From positions 5,602,485 to 5,666,484 of the forward strand of contig NW_015622542.1 in assembly GCF_000835495.1 (NCBI RefSeq): DNA of 64,000 nt, given 5' to 3'. This document shows, piece by piece, positions 1 to 10,642 of this stretch; position 1 is the first letter of the stretch, and each line of letters opens with the position of its first letter. The notes beneath the pieces were generated by a model. That model saw only the letters and a list, made by a program, of their open reading frames with translations, had not been told where the DNA came from and ran no database searches. The stretch comes from Cladophialophora immunda. Taxonomy: Eukaryota; Ascomycota; Eurotiomycetes; Chaetothyriales; Herpotrichiellaceae. The position numbers and the translations under genes were made by a program.

Positions 1-724
1 GTGCCAAAGTTTCTGTGGCCGACATCAACCTTGAAGCCTTGGAAGCAGTCAAGAAACGCATAGAAGCAGCGGGGGGACAGTGTATCATCTCGGCCGTGGA
101 CGTCAGCAGCAGCACTCAGGTGAACAAATGGATCCAGAAGACGGTGGAAGCTTTCGGTCTATTGGACGGAGCGGCCAATATGGCTGGCATAATACCAGGC
201 AACATTAACGTTGACCGTGTCGAGGATCTTGACGACGAGAGTTGGGCCAAGGTCCTCAACGTCAATCTCACGGGGATGATGTACTGCCTGCGAGCACAGC
301 TTAAGCACATGAATCGACGTGGGTCGATAGTGAACGCTGCCAGCGTAGCCGGCCTTCGAGGGTTTGCGAAGAATGCAGCATACGTAGCGTCGAAACACGG
401 TGTCATCGGACTGACGAGGGCAGCCGCTCAGGAAGTTGGTGACAGGGAAATCCGTGTCAACTGTCTCGCACCGTAGGTCGCGCAAGACGGAGTTTTGAAC
501 CCGTGGTGAAAGTGCTGACATCTACCATCAGGGGCCTGATTGACACACCGATGCAGCGCGAGTCGACCAAGATACGCGGCATGGATCTTCCACTCACCCG
601 ACAGCCCATCCATAGGAAAGGAGATGCACGCGAGGTGGCCCAGCTCATTGCCTGGCTAACCTCCACGGAATCGACCTTCATCAGCGGGACTGTGCAGGTG
701 ATAGACGGAGGCTGGTTTGCGTGA
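1..724 (+). CDS. Short-chain dehydrogenase/reductase (5'-partial)
   Basis: Classical SDR, an NAD(P)-dependent alcohol/ketone oxidoreductase. The 5' end lies outside the window: codons are open from base 3 and the glycine-rich nucleotide loop is missing, but the following beta-2 segment (AKVSVADINLEAL) is present. Two exons: to 472, and 532-724; the intron starts GTAGGT at 473 and ends CAG at 531, restoring NCLAPGLIDTP. Visible family landmarks are ANMAG, the catalytic Ser region (IVNAASVAG), the YVASK catalytic Tyr/Lys pair and a C-terminal IDGGWFA. It ends convergently with the acyl-CoA ligase at 1107-2777. The substrate cannot be told from sequence; the context suggests oxidation of a pathway alcohol. 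Confidence 0.9.
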
Positions 725-1106
725 ACGTGAGCAGCGTAATACTACCAAAGTACCACAGTACGAACAACGAACACCTTACCTCATTGTCTGTCTTTTTTCG
801 TTTTGCTCCTTTAGTCACCATGCAGAAAGCTCCCCAGCGGGCCGTGGATGCTGCATTTTGCAGACTAAGTCCGATTTCCCTACTGAAGCAAGAAGAAATC
901 TCGTTCAGATTCAAAGGACCAATTTCCTCCCGATAAAGTCGACTATGAAAGACATGAGCTCGGAAGGCTGTTTGTACTCCCCTCCTCAACCCCCAGCCTG
1001 GTTAAAGACTCGCCATCAAGGAATTCCCGTTGATGAGAGCCACTTCCCCTCTCCCTAAACGCCCCCCGGGAGGACCTGTTTCTTTTGCTAATCATCCCCT
1101 GAGCAC
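725..1106. other. Convergent intergenic region, no gene seen
   Basis: This stretch separates the 3' ends of the first SDR gene and the first acyl-CoA ligase. It has short open frames on both strands but no family motif or splice-consistent extension. Probably two 3' untranslated regions and terminators. Confidence 0.6.
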
Positions 1107-2777
1107 TCACAATTTAGGCACCCGATGAGCCTCGCCTATCTGTCTCACACTGCGCTTCGCCCACTCCTTGATCTGTTTCCTGATGATCTTGCCACTCGGA
1201 AGCTTAGGTATTTCGTCGACGAACATGATACCACCTGTCAGCCTCTTGTGTTTGGCCACTTTATTCTTCATGAAATTCTGGATATCCGACTCTGTGGTCT
1301 TGCCGCGAGCATACTGTTGTAGCACGACGAATGCCCTAGGTCGTTCGTCGCCCTCAATAGTAATGCTCGTCACGGCAGCATCGGCAATGTCGTCACATTC
1401 TAGCAAAATAGCTTCGAGCTCCGCCGGGGCGACCTGCAATCCGTTCACCTTGATCAGCTCCTTTTTTCGGTCCACAAGCCAAATCTTGCCGTCCTTGACC
1501 ACCGCCACATCGCCAGTCTTGAACCAGCCATCTGGCGTGATACTGTCCTTGGTTGCCTCAGCGTTCCTCCAGTATCTCAGCATGATCTGTGGTCCTCTGA
1601 TGTAAAACTCTCCAGGTTCGCCCTCGGCGAGGACTTCGTTCCCATTGTCGTCGACTAGCATTCCCTCCGTATTCGGGAGTAGATACCCGATGCTTCCAGT
1701 CTTGTCATGCATCATACCCGGGACCATGACCCCTGCGCATGTAGTTTCCGTCATCCCCCAACCCTGCGCAACCACAACGTTGAATCTAGTACTGACCACA
1801 TTTTGTAACTCGCGTGACAACGGTGCGGCGCCGCATAATATGTGACGAACACTACTTAGATCGTACTTTTGGGTTTCTGGTCGCTTGCTGAGCATAATCA
1901 GGATTGGCGGGACTGTCTGAAGTGTCGTAATCTTATATCTCTCGACAAATATCAGGAAATCCTCAAAGACGAACTTTGACATGACGTATACAGGTATATG
2001 CAGTCGACCCGCGAGGCTGATGGTCCAGAGCTGCGAATAGGCATGATAGAGAGGAAGGAACGCAAGCCATCTTTCGTCACCGGGATTCAACTCGGAGTAG
2101 CCTGTATCGTAAAATTTGTTGAATATGGACTGCGCCGCGTTCGAAACAAGATTATAATGTGTGACACAAACACCTTTCGGTAGGCCTGTGGTACCACTCG
2201 AAAAGTTGACGGCCGCGATTGTGTTGAGTGCTGATTCACCAGTGAGAGGGTCCATTTGCCACGATTCGGCCTCCTCAGGTTCAGCCACCATAACACGCCA
2301 GTCTTGAATGCCTAGCTGTGGGACACACTCATGGTCGGCAAACTGGAAGATGCAGTCAGTGGCAATCTGCGCCTGCTTTGCCGCCTGGAGACCCGTTTCG
2401 AGGAGAGATGGATGGATAAGGACGATCGCCGCTTCAATCGTCGTCATCTGATATGCCACTTCGCCGATAGTATACGACGGGTTGGCTCCCGTAAAGATCC
2501 TCTTCGATCCGGCTACGGCCAGGTACGCCATAGGTACATAGATGTGGTTTGGTGTGAAGACCATCACCGTGCGTCCTTCTCCAACCTGAAGCTTGTCAAG
2601 GCCAATCGCAAACCTCTTGACCCATGATAGCATCTGAGCTGGAGATAGGCTGTTGGAAGGATTGGCGGCTTCCATCCATATCGGTTTTTCGGAAAGAGGT
2701 TTGTCAGGCGGGAAAACATAGCTCAGGATGTTGCACTTTGGGAAGGTCAGTGGTTGGTATCTGGCCTGGAAAGGCAT
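1107..2777 (-). CDS. Acyl-CoA ligase, 4-coumarate-CoA ligase-like
   Basis: Single-exon, 556-residue ANL-superfamily adenylating enzyme: carboxylic acid + ATP + CoA to acyl-CoA. The AMP-binding P-loop is SSGTTGLPKGV (about residues 193-203), followed by GWGMTETTCAG, the YWRN/GWFKTGD motif and the hinge [11 protein letters not shown]. The catalytic C-terminal lysine is in LPSGKIIRK. The length matches fungal 4CL-like proteins. The C-terminus is VPKL; PKL is a PTS1-like tripeptide, so peroxisomal import is plausible but unproven. It is divergent from the SDR at 3475 across about 700 nt. A second ligase of identical length and the same last three residues lies at 32482-34545. The substrate is unknown: an aromatic, terpenoid or medium-chain acid. 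Confidence 0.93.
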   Translation of the reverse strand: MPFQARYQPLTFPKCNILSYVFPPDKPLSEKPIWMEAANPSNSLSPAQMLSWVKRFAIGLDKLQVGEGRTVMVFTPNHIYVPMAYLAVAGSKRIFTGANPSYTIGEVAYQMTTIEAAIVLIHPSLLETGLQAAKQAQIATDCIFQFADHECVPQLGIQDWRVMVAEPEEAESWQMDPLTGESALNTIAAVNFSSGTTGLPKGVCVTHYNLVSNAAQSIFNKFYDTGYSELNPGDERWLAFLPLYHAYSQLWTISLAGRLHIPVYVMSKFVFEDFLIFVERYKITTLQTVPPILIMLSKRPETQKYDLSSVRHILCGAAPLSRELQNVVSTRFNVVVAQGWGMTETTCAGVMVPGMMHDKTGSIGYLLPNTEGMLVDDNGNEVLAEGEPGEFYIRGPQIMLRYWRNAEATKDSITPDGWFKTGDVAVVKDGKIWLVDRKKELIKVNGLQVAPAELEAILLECDDIADAAVTSITIEGDERPRAFVVLQQYARGKTTESDIQNFMKNKVAKHKRLTGGIMFVDEIPKLPSGKIIRKQIKEWAKRSVRQIGEAHRVPKL

Positions 2778-3237
2778 TTTATTGTTTTTTTGGAAGTGTC
2801 AACAGAGAGACGCACAGAGAAAAGTGTCGACGTTGCGAACCGAGCAACACCACTGGTAGTGAAAAGGCTGTTGAACGAGTAAGATGCGTCCCTATTGGGG
2901 AGCTCGAGCTTATAGAGATCGAATAAAAACGCACTGCGATAGTTGTGGCCCGGGACTGAAGTCTGAAGAATGACAAACGGCGAGCTCCTTTGATCGGATA
3001 CAACTCGGCACGGAGAAAGAACGTTGAGTAGGTCCGAGCTTACCAGGTCTGGTGTTGGTTGGCCACAATCAATGGAACAGGGGCAGCTTTGCGGTATCGA
3101 TGTGCATCAATCGGGCCAAGCACCATGTCCCTGATATCTGGCTGACATTTTCCGAAACTCCTGCTTAGTGAGAGTCCTCGGGGCACATGTTGACCATTTC
3201 CAAAAGCTACGACCAACACCAGGGAGCACAGGTGGAT

Positions 3238-3258
3238 CCCCCCCCTCCCCCCCCCCCC
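3238..3258. repeat. Poly-C tract (C8-T-C12)
   Basis: A 21-nt pyrimidine run of 20 cytosines interrupted by one T, lying in the divergent promoter between the first ligase and the second SDR. Such tracts are unstable in length and may be miscounted in assemblies. Confidence 0.9.
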
Positions 3259-3368
3259 GGACCAAGCAGGAGTTGAATTGCTTGCTCGACATTCAAGTCT
3301 ACTCGAAGTATCCGTGATTGCCTCGCAGACTGAAATCGACACCGTCATGCATAACCGCTCGATAGCAC

Positions 3369-3375
3369 TATAAAG
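3369..3375 (+). promoter_or_regulatory. TATA-like box (TATAAAG)
   Basis: TATAAAG lies 106 nt upstream of the ATG at 3475 and 79 nt upstream of the in-frame ATG at 3448. It suits a core promoter for the SDR gene. Confidence 0.45.
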
Positions 3376-3474
3376 AGTAACCACATACTGACTTGAAGTC
3401 CAAGTCTGACTGCCTATCAAGATTCTTTTACTGCCCAAGCCTCCGGTTTGTCGGTGCGATTAGTGACCGACACA

Positions 3475-4344
3475 ATGGATATCTCGGGGTTTGCGCTCGT
3501 CACGGGTGCTGCTAGTGGTATTGGGAGAAGTTGTGCAGAGTCTTTTGCAGAGGACGGGGCGGCGGGCGTCGCTCTACTCGACGTTAATGGAACGGCATTG
3601 GAAGAAGTCAAGGCGGAGCTCATCAAGCTCACTTCCAACGCACAATTTAAGTGTCTTACGTTTGAGGTGGACGTGAGAAATGAGCACGACGTTGATCATG
3701 CGGTTGCCGAGTCTGCTTGTATCTTTGGAAGACTGGATTACGTGCTCAACGCTGCCGGAGTCGCCTACAAACACCAAGGGGGAGCCGCCTACGCCGAGAC
3801 GATCGATTGGCAGCGAGTCTTGGACATCAATTTGAATGGCACGTTTTATACTGTGAGGGCTGCTGCAAAGGTGATGCTTAAGCAGGATTTTCTCCCATCC
3901 GTCATGTGCGCGAATCGACCACAGACCTTCTATGAGCATCGATCGGCTGACCCAAACTTTGACTATAGTGACGGCCGACCACTCCAGCGAGGATCGATCG
4001 TAAACGTCGCATCGATCGTGGGTATTGTCGGCATTCCCTTGTCAACCGCATACGTCTCGTCCAAACATGCTGTCATAGGGTTGACGAGAACGACGGCATT
4101 GGATTATGCCAAACAAGGCCTGAGAGTCAATGTGGTATGCCCAGGGTTTATCAAAACCCCTATAATCGAACCAGGGTCCGAGATAGAACGAACCACCACG
4201 GAAAAGGTCCAAAAATCAACCCCGATCGCTCGTTGGGGTACTGCGCACGAAATCGCCAACGTGGTCATGTTCCTTTGTGGAGGGCGAAGCTCTTTGATGA
4301 CTGGGGCCGTAATTCCCGTCGACGGCGGTTTCACTGCACAGTGA
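3475..4344 (+). CDS. Short-chain dehydrogenase/reductase 2
   Basis: Complete single-exon SDR of 289 residues. I prefer the ATG at 3475 (MDISGFALVTG) because the Rossmann strand starts right after it; an in-frame ATG at 3448 would add nine residues. Landmarks: cofactor loop TGAASGIG, acidic residue after beta-2 (LLDVNG; favours NAD), NAAGV, catalytic SIVNVAS...YVSSK, and the C-terminal VDGGF. A short insertion between NAAGV and the catalytic Ser (around residues 145-170) is longer than in the minimal fold. It likely oxidises or reduces a pathway hydroxyl/ketone; the substrate is not inferable. Divergent from ligase 1. Confidence 0.93.
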   Translation: MDISGFALVTGAASGIGRSCAESFAEDGAAGVALLDVNGTALEEVKAELIKLTSNAQFKCLTFEVDVRNEHDVDHAVAESACIFGRLDYVLNAAGVAYKHQGGAAYAETIDWQRVLDINLNGTFYTVRAAAKVMLKQDFLPSVMCANRPQTFYEHRSADPNFDYSDGRPLQRGSIVNVASIVGIVGIPLSTAYVSSKHAVIGLTRTTALDYAKQGLRVNVVCPGFIKTPIIEPGSEIERTTTEKVQKSTPIARWGTAHEIANVVMFLCGGRSSLMTGAVIPVDGGFTAQ

Positions 4345-4659
4345 TTATGCTGTCGGATATGAGTGGGGGAAGGTATCATGCCAATGTCTATAACCTGAAG
4401 CTCATGCTGCCATTACTTGAGATTCAGGTTATGATCAAGGAATCGCTCCATCTTCGAAACTCTACCACGCACCCATATACAACAAGAGTGGCGTGGGAAA
4501 ACTGTCGAGCCACCAACCAAACCGAACAAGTGACCACGGCCCGCCACTGCATCATGTCTAAATCCTTTGCCGTCTTCACAATTACTGTCATGATATGTCT
4601 CGTCCATTTCGCCGAATGCGGCGCTTCCCAACTCCTGGGTCTGCTCCCACAGCGGCACA
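4345..4659. other. Convergent intergenic region, nothing recognised
   Basis: Between the 3' end of SDR 2 and the 3' end of the Zn2Cys6 regulator. Only short shadow frames are present. Confidence 0.6.
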
Positions 4660-7192
4660 TCACTGACGCTTATCCAAGAGACCCAGCAGTTGCCTCTCGT
4701 TGGGTAGGAATATGGGGTCGTATCCAGGATCCCTTCGGTTGAAAATGGCCGCCGCAGGAACTTCCTCCAAGGATTCAAGAACTGCGTTATCATGAGCCTC
4801 TCCCAAACCACGGTCCACCCGATTTGATGCGGCGGCCGCGTGTGCACGGTCCTCTGGAGGTCTCCTTGGGTATTTGCCAGATCGCGAAATATCCTTGCCG
4901 GCGGATTCCACAATTACGGGGGAGGATGCCGTCGGTATCAATGCGTCATTGATGGCGCTCTGTTCGTGCTGCTGGTTCACTGGCCATGCTGCAGCAACGG
5001 CTTCGCTCTGGATGGACATCGGATTCGTCACGCTCGAGTCGAGGAGAGATGAAATATTGCCTGGTGTCTCATAGCCGGGATCCATAGTCGCGACGAAATC
5101 CCGTAATGATCGCAAATTTTGGAGGGCCTCAGCTCGGTCGCCCCTTCTTTCCGGTCGATCAAGAATGTCGGCTATACACGTCATGGCGTTTCGAGCCGGT
5201 ATTCGCGCTCCGGTGGGAAGTCGTAATCTAGGTGCTCCTTCTTGCCAACGACTCAATGTATGTGCAATCATCATGGCGTGGTGTAAACAAGAGGTGTGAG
5301 CCGCATGAGAGACATTTCGATAGAGACCTAGGCCTTCTTGGTTGGTATCCTCGCAGGCATGATGCGGTAAAATTAGTCGTTGGTGAATGCAGAGGGCGGC
5401 ATTATGGTAGAATAGGCTAAATCTTGATCAGTAACCCTAGTCGCAGGTCCACTAAAGTGATGACTGGACTGGCTTACTGGAAGAACGAAATATTGTGAGC
5501 CTGGAAAGATTGGCTAGTTGGAGAGCCAGGCCTGAGAGCTTCAGGCAATGAATGACAGCGTTCGGTGAGTTTCTGATAAAGTGCTGTCATCTCAAAAAAG
5601 GTACCGGCATCATCGATGCTGCCGCTCGGTTTCGGAGGCAACTTCTCAAGTAGTTCATGCACAAGCTCCGTGAGGCCTAGAAGAGTAAAGTAGATACTTT
5701 GGTCCTGCTCTCTCAATCCATCCTGGTACTCGGTGTCCCATCTGGCTTGCAACGCTCTTGTCCCGCATTGCTTTAATAATGTCGAGCGGTGTAGTAGTTG
5801 TGAGCGGTGACTAGTTGGGCTCTGGTCAGGCCAAGAACTTCCCGGAGGAGCAAGTCGTCAGCTACTTACATATCGTAAATGAGGCAAGCCCAAAGGACTC
5901 CCCTCGACCATCGCTGAGCAGCGCCTTGTTGTAGATTGATCTCGATGGAAAGTCGCCAGGCGACACCTGGTAAGGGTTAATAGAATGCCGAGCACGATCG
6001 ACGCTCTCTGGCCTTACCTATAAGGTTGCTCGCGAAGGCCAGATTGTCATGGTCGATCTCAAGCTCAACCAGGAGAAGGAGTCCCTGAGCCAGTGCAACG
6101 GTTGACTTGCCCTCCATTTCGGACTCCATTAGCAGCCGGCACTCTCGATGCAAGGATGAGATCCGTCCACCTCGCGAGCTTATCCCTGTGTCAAAATCCT
6201 GCACCTCCGGTCTCTCCGGGTCTGAATACAAGAAACCGACACCGAGGATTGCCAAATGCAGAAACACGGAATAGTATTGGCTCTCACCCGTCTCCATACC
6301 TTGGAGGAAGATATCTTTGCCCACGATACAGAAGAGCGAGTTGTAATGATTCCAGAAGCATTCCATGAGGTACTGCTTACACCTCAGGGACAACTGATCG
6401 ATGAAGTGGCAGGCCCAGGCGGTGGCAATTTGGGCCTCCGTGAAATGGCCGGGATTCTGGTCACTCAGGGACAATGACGTTTCCAGCAACCGCGAAGGTC
6501 TTGAATTCCACTCTCCGTCCCACTCTTTACCAATACTGACAATCTCTGCGCAGGTCCGGGCTTGAGATTGATCGATCTCGGGCATCGCATCGAATTGAGA
6601 TCCCGGCACTGACTGAACTTGGAATGGCGACTGGACTTGTTCATTGCGGATCTCGCTCCCAGGTTCATCGTGGGTACTCGATCCGCTGGAGAGTGAGACC
6701 GAGTCCATTGCTGCCTTTTGGCCTGTCTGGAAACCTTCCTGAGGCCCGTCCGCGGATGCATAGCCAGGTACCAGCCCAGTGAAACCGGAACTGGAGTCGG
6801 ACTGGTGAGATGGACGTGGCAACGCTGAGAACTTGGTAAGACAGGCTTCTAGCGATGCTATCCGACTCTGCAACGACTCAATGTATGCGGCGGAAGTTTT
6901 TCTGTGCAGGTCAACATCTGGCAAGGCGCTTAGAAAGGTTCACGCCGTACCGTTTCCTGAGGTCGTCGACGTGGATCACGCAGTTCGATCCGCGATTCTC
7001 ACACTGTAAGCATGTGCTATGCCCGGGCTCTCTTACGCACTGCATGTTCAGTCAAAACAGGGGGTTTTATTTTCAGGCCAGCACAAGTCTACTCACCCTT
7101 GTACGTCGTCGCCGACACGAGGTGCAAGCGGCTGATGCCCGCTGACGGCCAGCTGGCGCCGGTGGATTAGCATCGACAGAACAGTCTGCCAT
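4660..7192 (-). CDS. Zn2Cys6 transcription factor (regulator 1)
   Basis: Six exons predicted: 7097-7192, 6951-7039, 6018-6901, 5870-5966, 5478-5810, 4660-5416, giving 751 residues. The Zn2Cys6 cluster is split by intron 1: AACTSCRRRRTR, then CVREPGHSTCLQCENRGSNC; the spacing C-x2-C-x6-C-x8-C-x2-C-x6-C is exact. It is followed by a basic linker and a short coiled coil (YIESLQSRIASLE). The fungal-specific regulatory domain covers roughly residues 200-550, with LHRECRLLMESEME and the LFYHNAALCIHQRL helix. The acceptor of exon 5 (ACTAG at 5811) is the least certain junction. Divergent from a related gene (7614-9085) that lacks the zinc cluster. Likely a pathway-specific activator or repressor. 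Confidence 0.88.
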
Positions 7193-7613
7193 TGTTGTCG
7201 ATGCGAGAATCCTTGTCAGAGAAGTAGAGACCGACTGACAACCTCAAGACTGGGGATCGAAGAGGTCTCGCCGATGGGGAACCGGGTTTTGCGGGAGCCA
7301 ATGTCATTTCAAATTCTGACCGTTGGCGTCCCTGATCCCGAAGAGGACTAGTCTGTTGTGCAGGAGAGCGGGGTCTGCACTCTACCCACGGCTGAGGAAC
7401 CAACCTCTTCTTCTACACAGTCCTTCGAACAATAATTTAATTATTCTAACTCCCTAATTGTTCTAGGTGGCGGAAGGCGACGATGCTGACTGCATTCAGT
7501 GCTGACGATCTTTCTTGAAGATTTTTGTCACAGCATCTTCCGCCTGAGCCGTAGTACATGCCACGACTCGCAAAGAACCGCCGCCCGAGCCCAGCCTGAC
7601 ACTCGTCTGAGCG
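7193..7613. promoter_or_regulatory. Divergent promoter between two related regulators
   Basis: About 420 nt between regulator 1 (minus) and the zinc-cluster-less regulator 2 (plus). I searched the plus-strand frames here for a missing Zn2Cys6 exon for regulator 2 and found no Cys array. Confidence 0.5.
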
Positions 7614-9085
7614 ATGTCGCAGCAGCGGAGAGAGCGAATGAGCTCGGCTTCGTGGGAGCCGACCAGCAATAACCACCGAATCTTCCGGACGGTGTCACCC
7701 CGGTTCCATGATGGTCTTTTGCAGCTCTACTGGGCTCATTACGGCACCGTGGTTCCAATGGTGGATCGAGACTTGTTTGAGCGCTCGAAAAAGACTGCTG
7801 ACGGTGTGTTCTACTCGCATTTTCTGCATGTCTCAATGTTGGCCATGGGTCACCGCTTTGCCGACCAGTCCGAACAAGAGGTGCAGAGCACCACCACCAG
7901 CCCGGGCCAGAGCACATTCCACCGTGAATGTAGGCATTTGCTGTGGCAAGCCCTTGATGCCCCGAACATGTGTGACATTAGCGCCGTCTTGATTCTGAGC
8001 GATCTTGAATTTGGACTGGGCAATAGTAGCTTAGGGAGGAGGTTTGTCGGTATAAAACTTCGGCCTGAGCAGGAAAAGAATCTACTTTTGACAATCTTGT
8101 GACTAGGAATGGCTTCCCAGCTAGTATCAGACATGGTCATGGCTGAAAATTGTATCTCCAGCGGCCAATTCCACAGTGAAGAAGCGCGGGTTCAGCGTCA
8201 AATCGTCGTCGCTTGCTCCCTCTACGATAAGTGTGTTAACCGGCAAAGGCAGGCCGGTTCTACACAATACTAATGTCGCATAGAAACTGGGCACAACTGG
8301 TCCATCAGTCTGCCTTTGTCAAGGACCCAGATCCTCGTTCACCTCCTCATGAGAGGAGGATCCGATCGACTGAGGGTCATGAGCCACCCCTGTGCAACAC
8401 CCTCGACGCTTTCGATGAGCGCGTTTCCATTGCCACAGGAGAGCTCCAGAGGCTCGTTGGAAGTATCATTGAACTTTGGCTCTTGGCCGGGGATACGCAC
8501 CACTTGTCCGCCCAATTATCCACCATCTATCCCACGGTGGCAACGCTGAATCGGGAGATGACAACATGGTATCAGAACCTGCCGCCAGATCTGCAATGGA
8601 CGTCCAGCAATCAACATCTCATGCCGGGCAGTTTTTTCCTGCTACATCAGCAATACAACGCTGCGATCATCAGGCTGCATCAGCCATTGAGTTGGGGATG
8701 GGCGCAGTCGGATCGGTTGGAGGCGGATGGCGAGATGGAACAAGCCCATCTGAAGCATCTGGCTGCCATATCCCAGCTAGCTTGCTTGAACCACGCGATA
8801 CAGATCGCACGCATCTTAGCAGCCAAGCAATCCCGCTTTGGTCAAATCCTCGCCCTCCTGCCCGAACTACAAACCGTACTGACGGCGACGAGTGCTCTGA
8901 TGGACGGCGTCGTCCAAGCAGCCGAGAATGCGCAACGAGATCTGGCTCTCCAAAACCTAAAAGTCATCCTCCACAGCCTCGATGCTATGTCGAATGCACC
9001 CCGGCCTGCTCAGGTAATGATGACGATGATCCGGAGCTTTCTTAATCGACACGAGATGTCGCATCACAGCAACACCAGCGAGTAG
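7614..9085 (+). CDS. Fungal-specific TF-domain protein lacking Zn2Cys6
   Basis: Three exons: 7614-8049, 8107-8230, 8284-9085; 453 residues. Introns were placed by phase and by recovery of the motif RRFVGMASQLVSDM, the usual G-MA-R-A-D core of the fungal-specific domain, and then CSLYDKNWAQLVHQS. The segment LYWAHYGTVVPMVDRDLF and the FHRECRHLL motif align with regulator 1 next door (FWNHYNSLFCIVGKDIF, LHRECRLLM). No Cys cluster lies at the N terminus (MSQQRRERMSS...) or in the 400 nt upstream. It could act as a dominant or scaffold co-regulator, or be a truncated paralogue. Start codon uncertain. Confidence 0.8.
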
Positions 9086-9765
9086 TCCATGCTCTAGTCA
9101 TGGGCTCTGAACCCAGGCACACGCCCAATGAATCTTGCTAAATGCAGTCTGGAACCTATTGATAGACTGACAGTGCCACTGATCCAGCAGAAATGATCAA
9201 TCTCTGATGGACCAACAAATCACATATGCAATCCCCTTCTGAAATCTTTGGCATGCATTGGAGGTTTCGGCAATCGTTTTCCTACAGAATCCCTCGGCCG
9301 GATGTTTGGTGCCAGCCACTTACTTTAGTGTGGATCTGCCAAAAGGAGTTAGGCCAGGACAGGTAGAGTCTCATGAGTCCACCTGACCACCGATGGAAGA
9401 GATCAGGCGAATGGCAACAAGGATTGAACGCCCTCGGGTCTTGCAGCGGTGCAACTCAACAGCCACGTGGGCAGCACTCCGGTAAAGTACAACGCCGCTG
9501 CTTACTGCCGCTCTCCGGACGGGGGATCCCTAGAACACGAAGACTACTTTACACCTCGGGGATAGGATGTTTCATGTGTTTTTGCATAACCATGCACCCA
9601 CGAAAGGAGGTAAGGACTGAACGATGCAAGGGGATTTTTTTTAGCCTTTTTTTTTAGGAGGGCTGGGGACCTTCATCTTTGCGGACGAGTCGCTCTACTC
9701 TTTTGGCGGCTGTGCAAGCTGGCGACTATTCCATCACTATTATTACCATCATTTTTCCAGTGATC
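9086..9765. other. Intergenic, promoter of VOC gene
   Basis: About 680 nt without a supported gene. It contains T-rich runs (about 9637-9657) upstream of the VOC protein gene. No family motif was found on either strand. Confidence 0.5.
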
Positions 9766-10411
9766 ATGGCAACACTCTTACCGGCGAACACGCCATCCAA
9801 GGTGAGTAGCTCTCCGTGTCTCGGTCTATCCGTATATGTGTTCTCCGGTTCTGCCCCTGCTCTGACGCTGGAATCTGCAGCGCAGGCAAAGCCACCCAAA
9901 CCACGTCGTCAACCACATTGCCATTTCGGTCTCGAACGTCGAAGCCGCGGTGAAATGGTACACCGAGATTCTGGGGTTCCGTAAGCTACGACAAAGTGTC
10001 CGTACGACCGATCGAAAGATCACCCCTAACGCGGCTCTGTTCGAGATCTATGGAGACAGGCTGCAGGTGGTGAAGATTGCATTCCTGGCCAGCGCCAACG
10101 GGGTCGGCATCGAACTTTTCGAGTTCATTGATCCGCCCATGACGCAGCCGGCCGACTTCGACTACACACGTGGGGGCGTATTCCACATCTGCCTGACCGT
10201 GTCGGACCCTGAGAGCCTCTGTGCGAAAGCGGTCGCTGCGGGCGCGAAGCAGATTGGAAACACAATCATGCCGTGGCGGCATCTCGACGAGGATGACGTT
10301 GCGTTGTATATACAAGATCCCTGGGGCGTTGTCATCGAATTCCTCAGTTGCAGCTTTGAGCATCTCATGGCAAACCGCGTCGAGGCAACCGTGCCGGAGC
10401 CGACCGATTGA
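9766..10411 (+). CDS. VOC/glyoxalase-fold protein
   Basis: Two exons: 9766-9801 and 9881-10411; 188 residues. The intron (GTGAGT...CTGCAG) joins MATLLPANTPSK to RRQSHPNHVVNHIAISV. Vicinal-oxygen-chelate fold with two beta-alpha-beta-beta-beta modules. All four metal-ligand positions are present: His in VNHIAIS, Glu in IELFEF, His in GGVFHICL, Glu in VVIEFL. This supports an active metalloenzyme (glyoxalase, dioxygenase or epimerase type; methylmalonyl-CoA epimerases share the fold). It lies in the catabolic block between the regulators and a SnoaL-like gene. The exact reaction is unknown. Confidence 0.9.
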
Positions 10412-10642
10412 AAAGCCAGAAGCCAGACCTATGTGGCTCAAATCAATGGTGTACGAGCAGAACAAAGTATTGTCTGCCAATGCATTCTGGTCCGAGAGTG
10501 TCGTCTCCCAGCTTTTGCCATCTTTGTTTTTCTCATCCTCGATAACTTCTATTACTTCTCGTAATCACTCTATGCTCAGCCGATCATATATCGGGGAGCC
10601 TACAACAACTTTTTCCACCAAAGTCTCCTCATCCAGCTCAGC

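Larger units (their letters stand above)
2778..3474. promoter_or_regulatory. Divergent promoter region, ligase 1 / SDR 2
   Basis: Roughly 700 nt shared by two head-to-head genes. It holds a C-rich tract (3238-3258) and a TATAAAG box (3369-3375) pointing at the SDR. No coding motif is seen. Confidence 0.55.
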
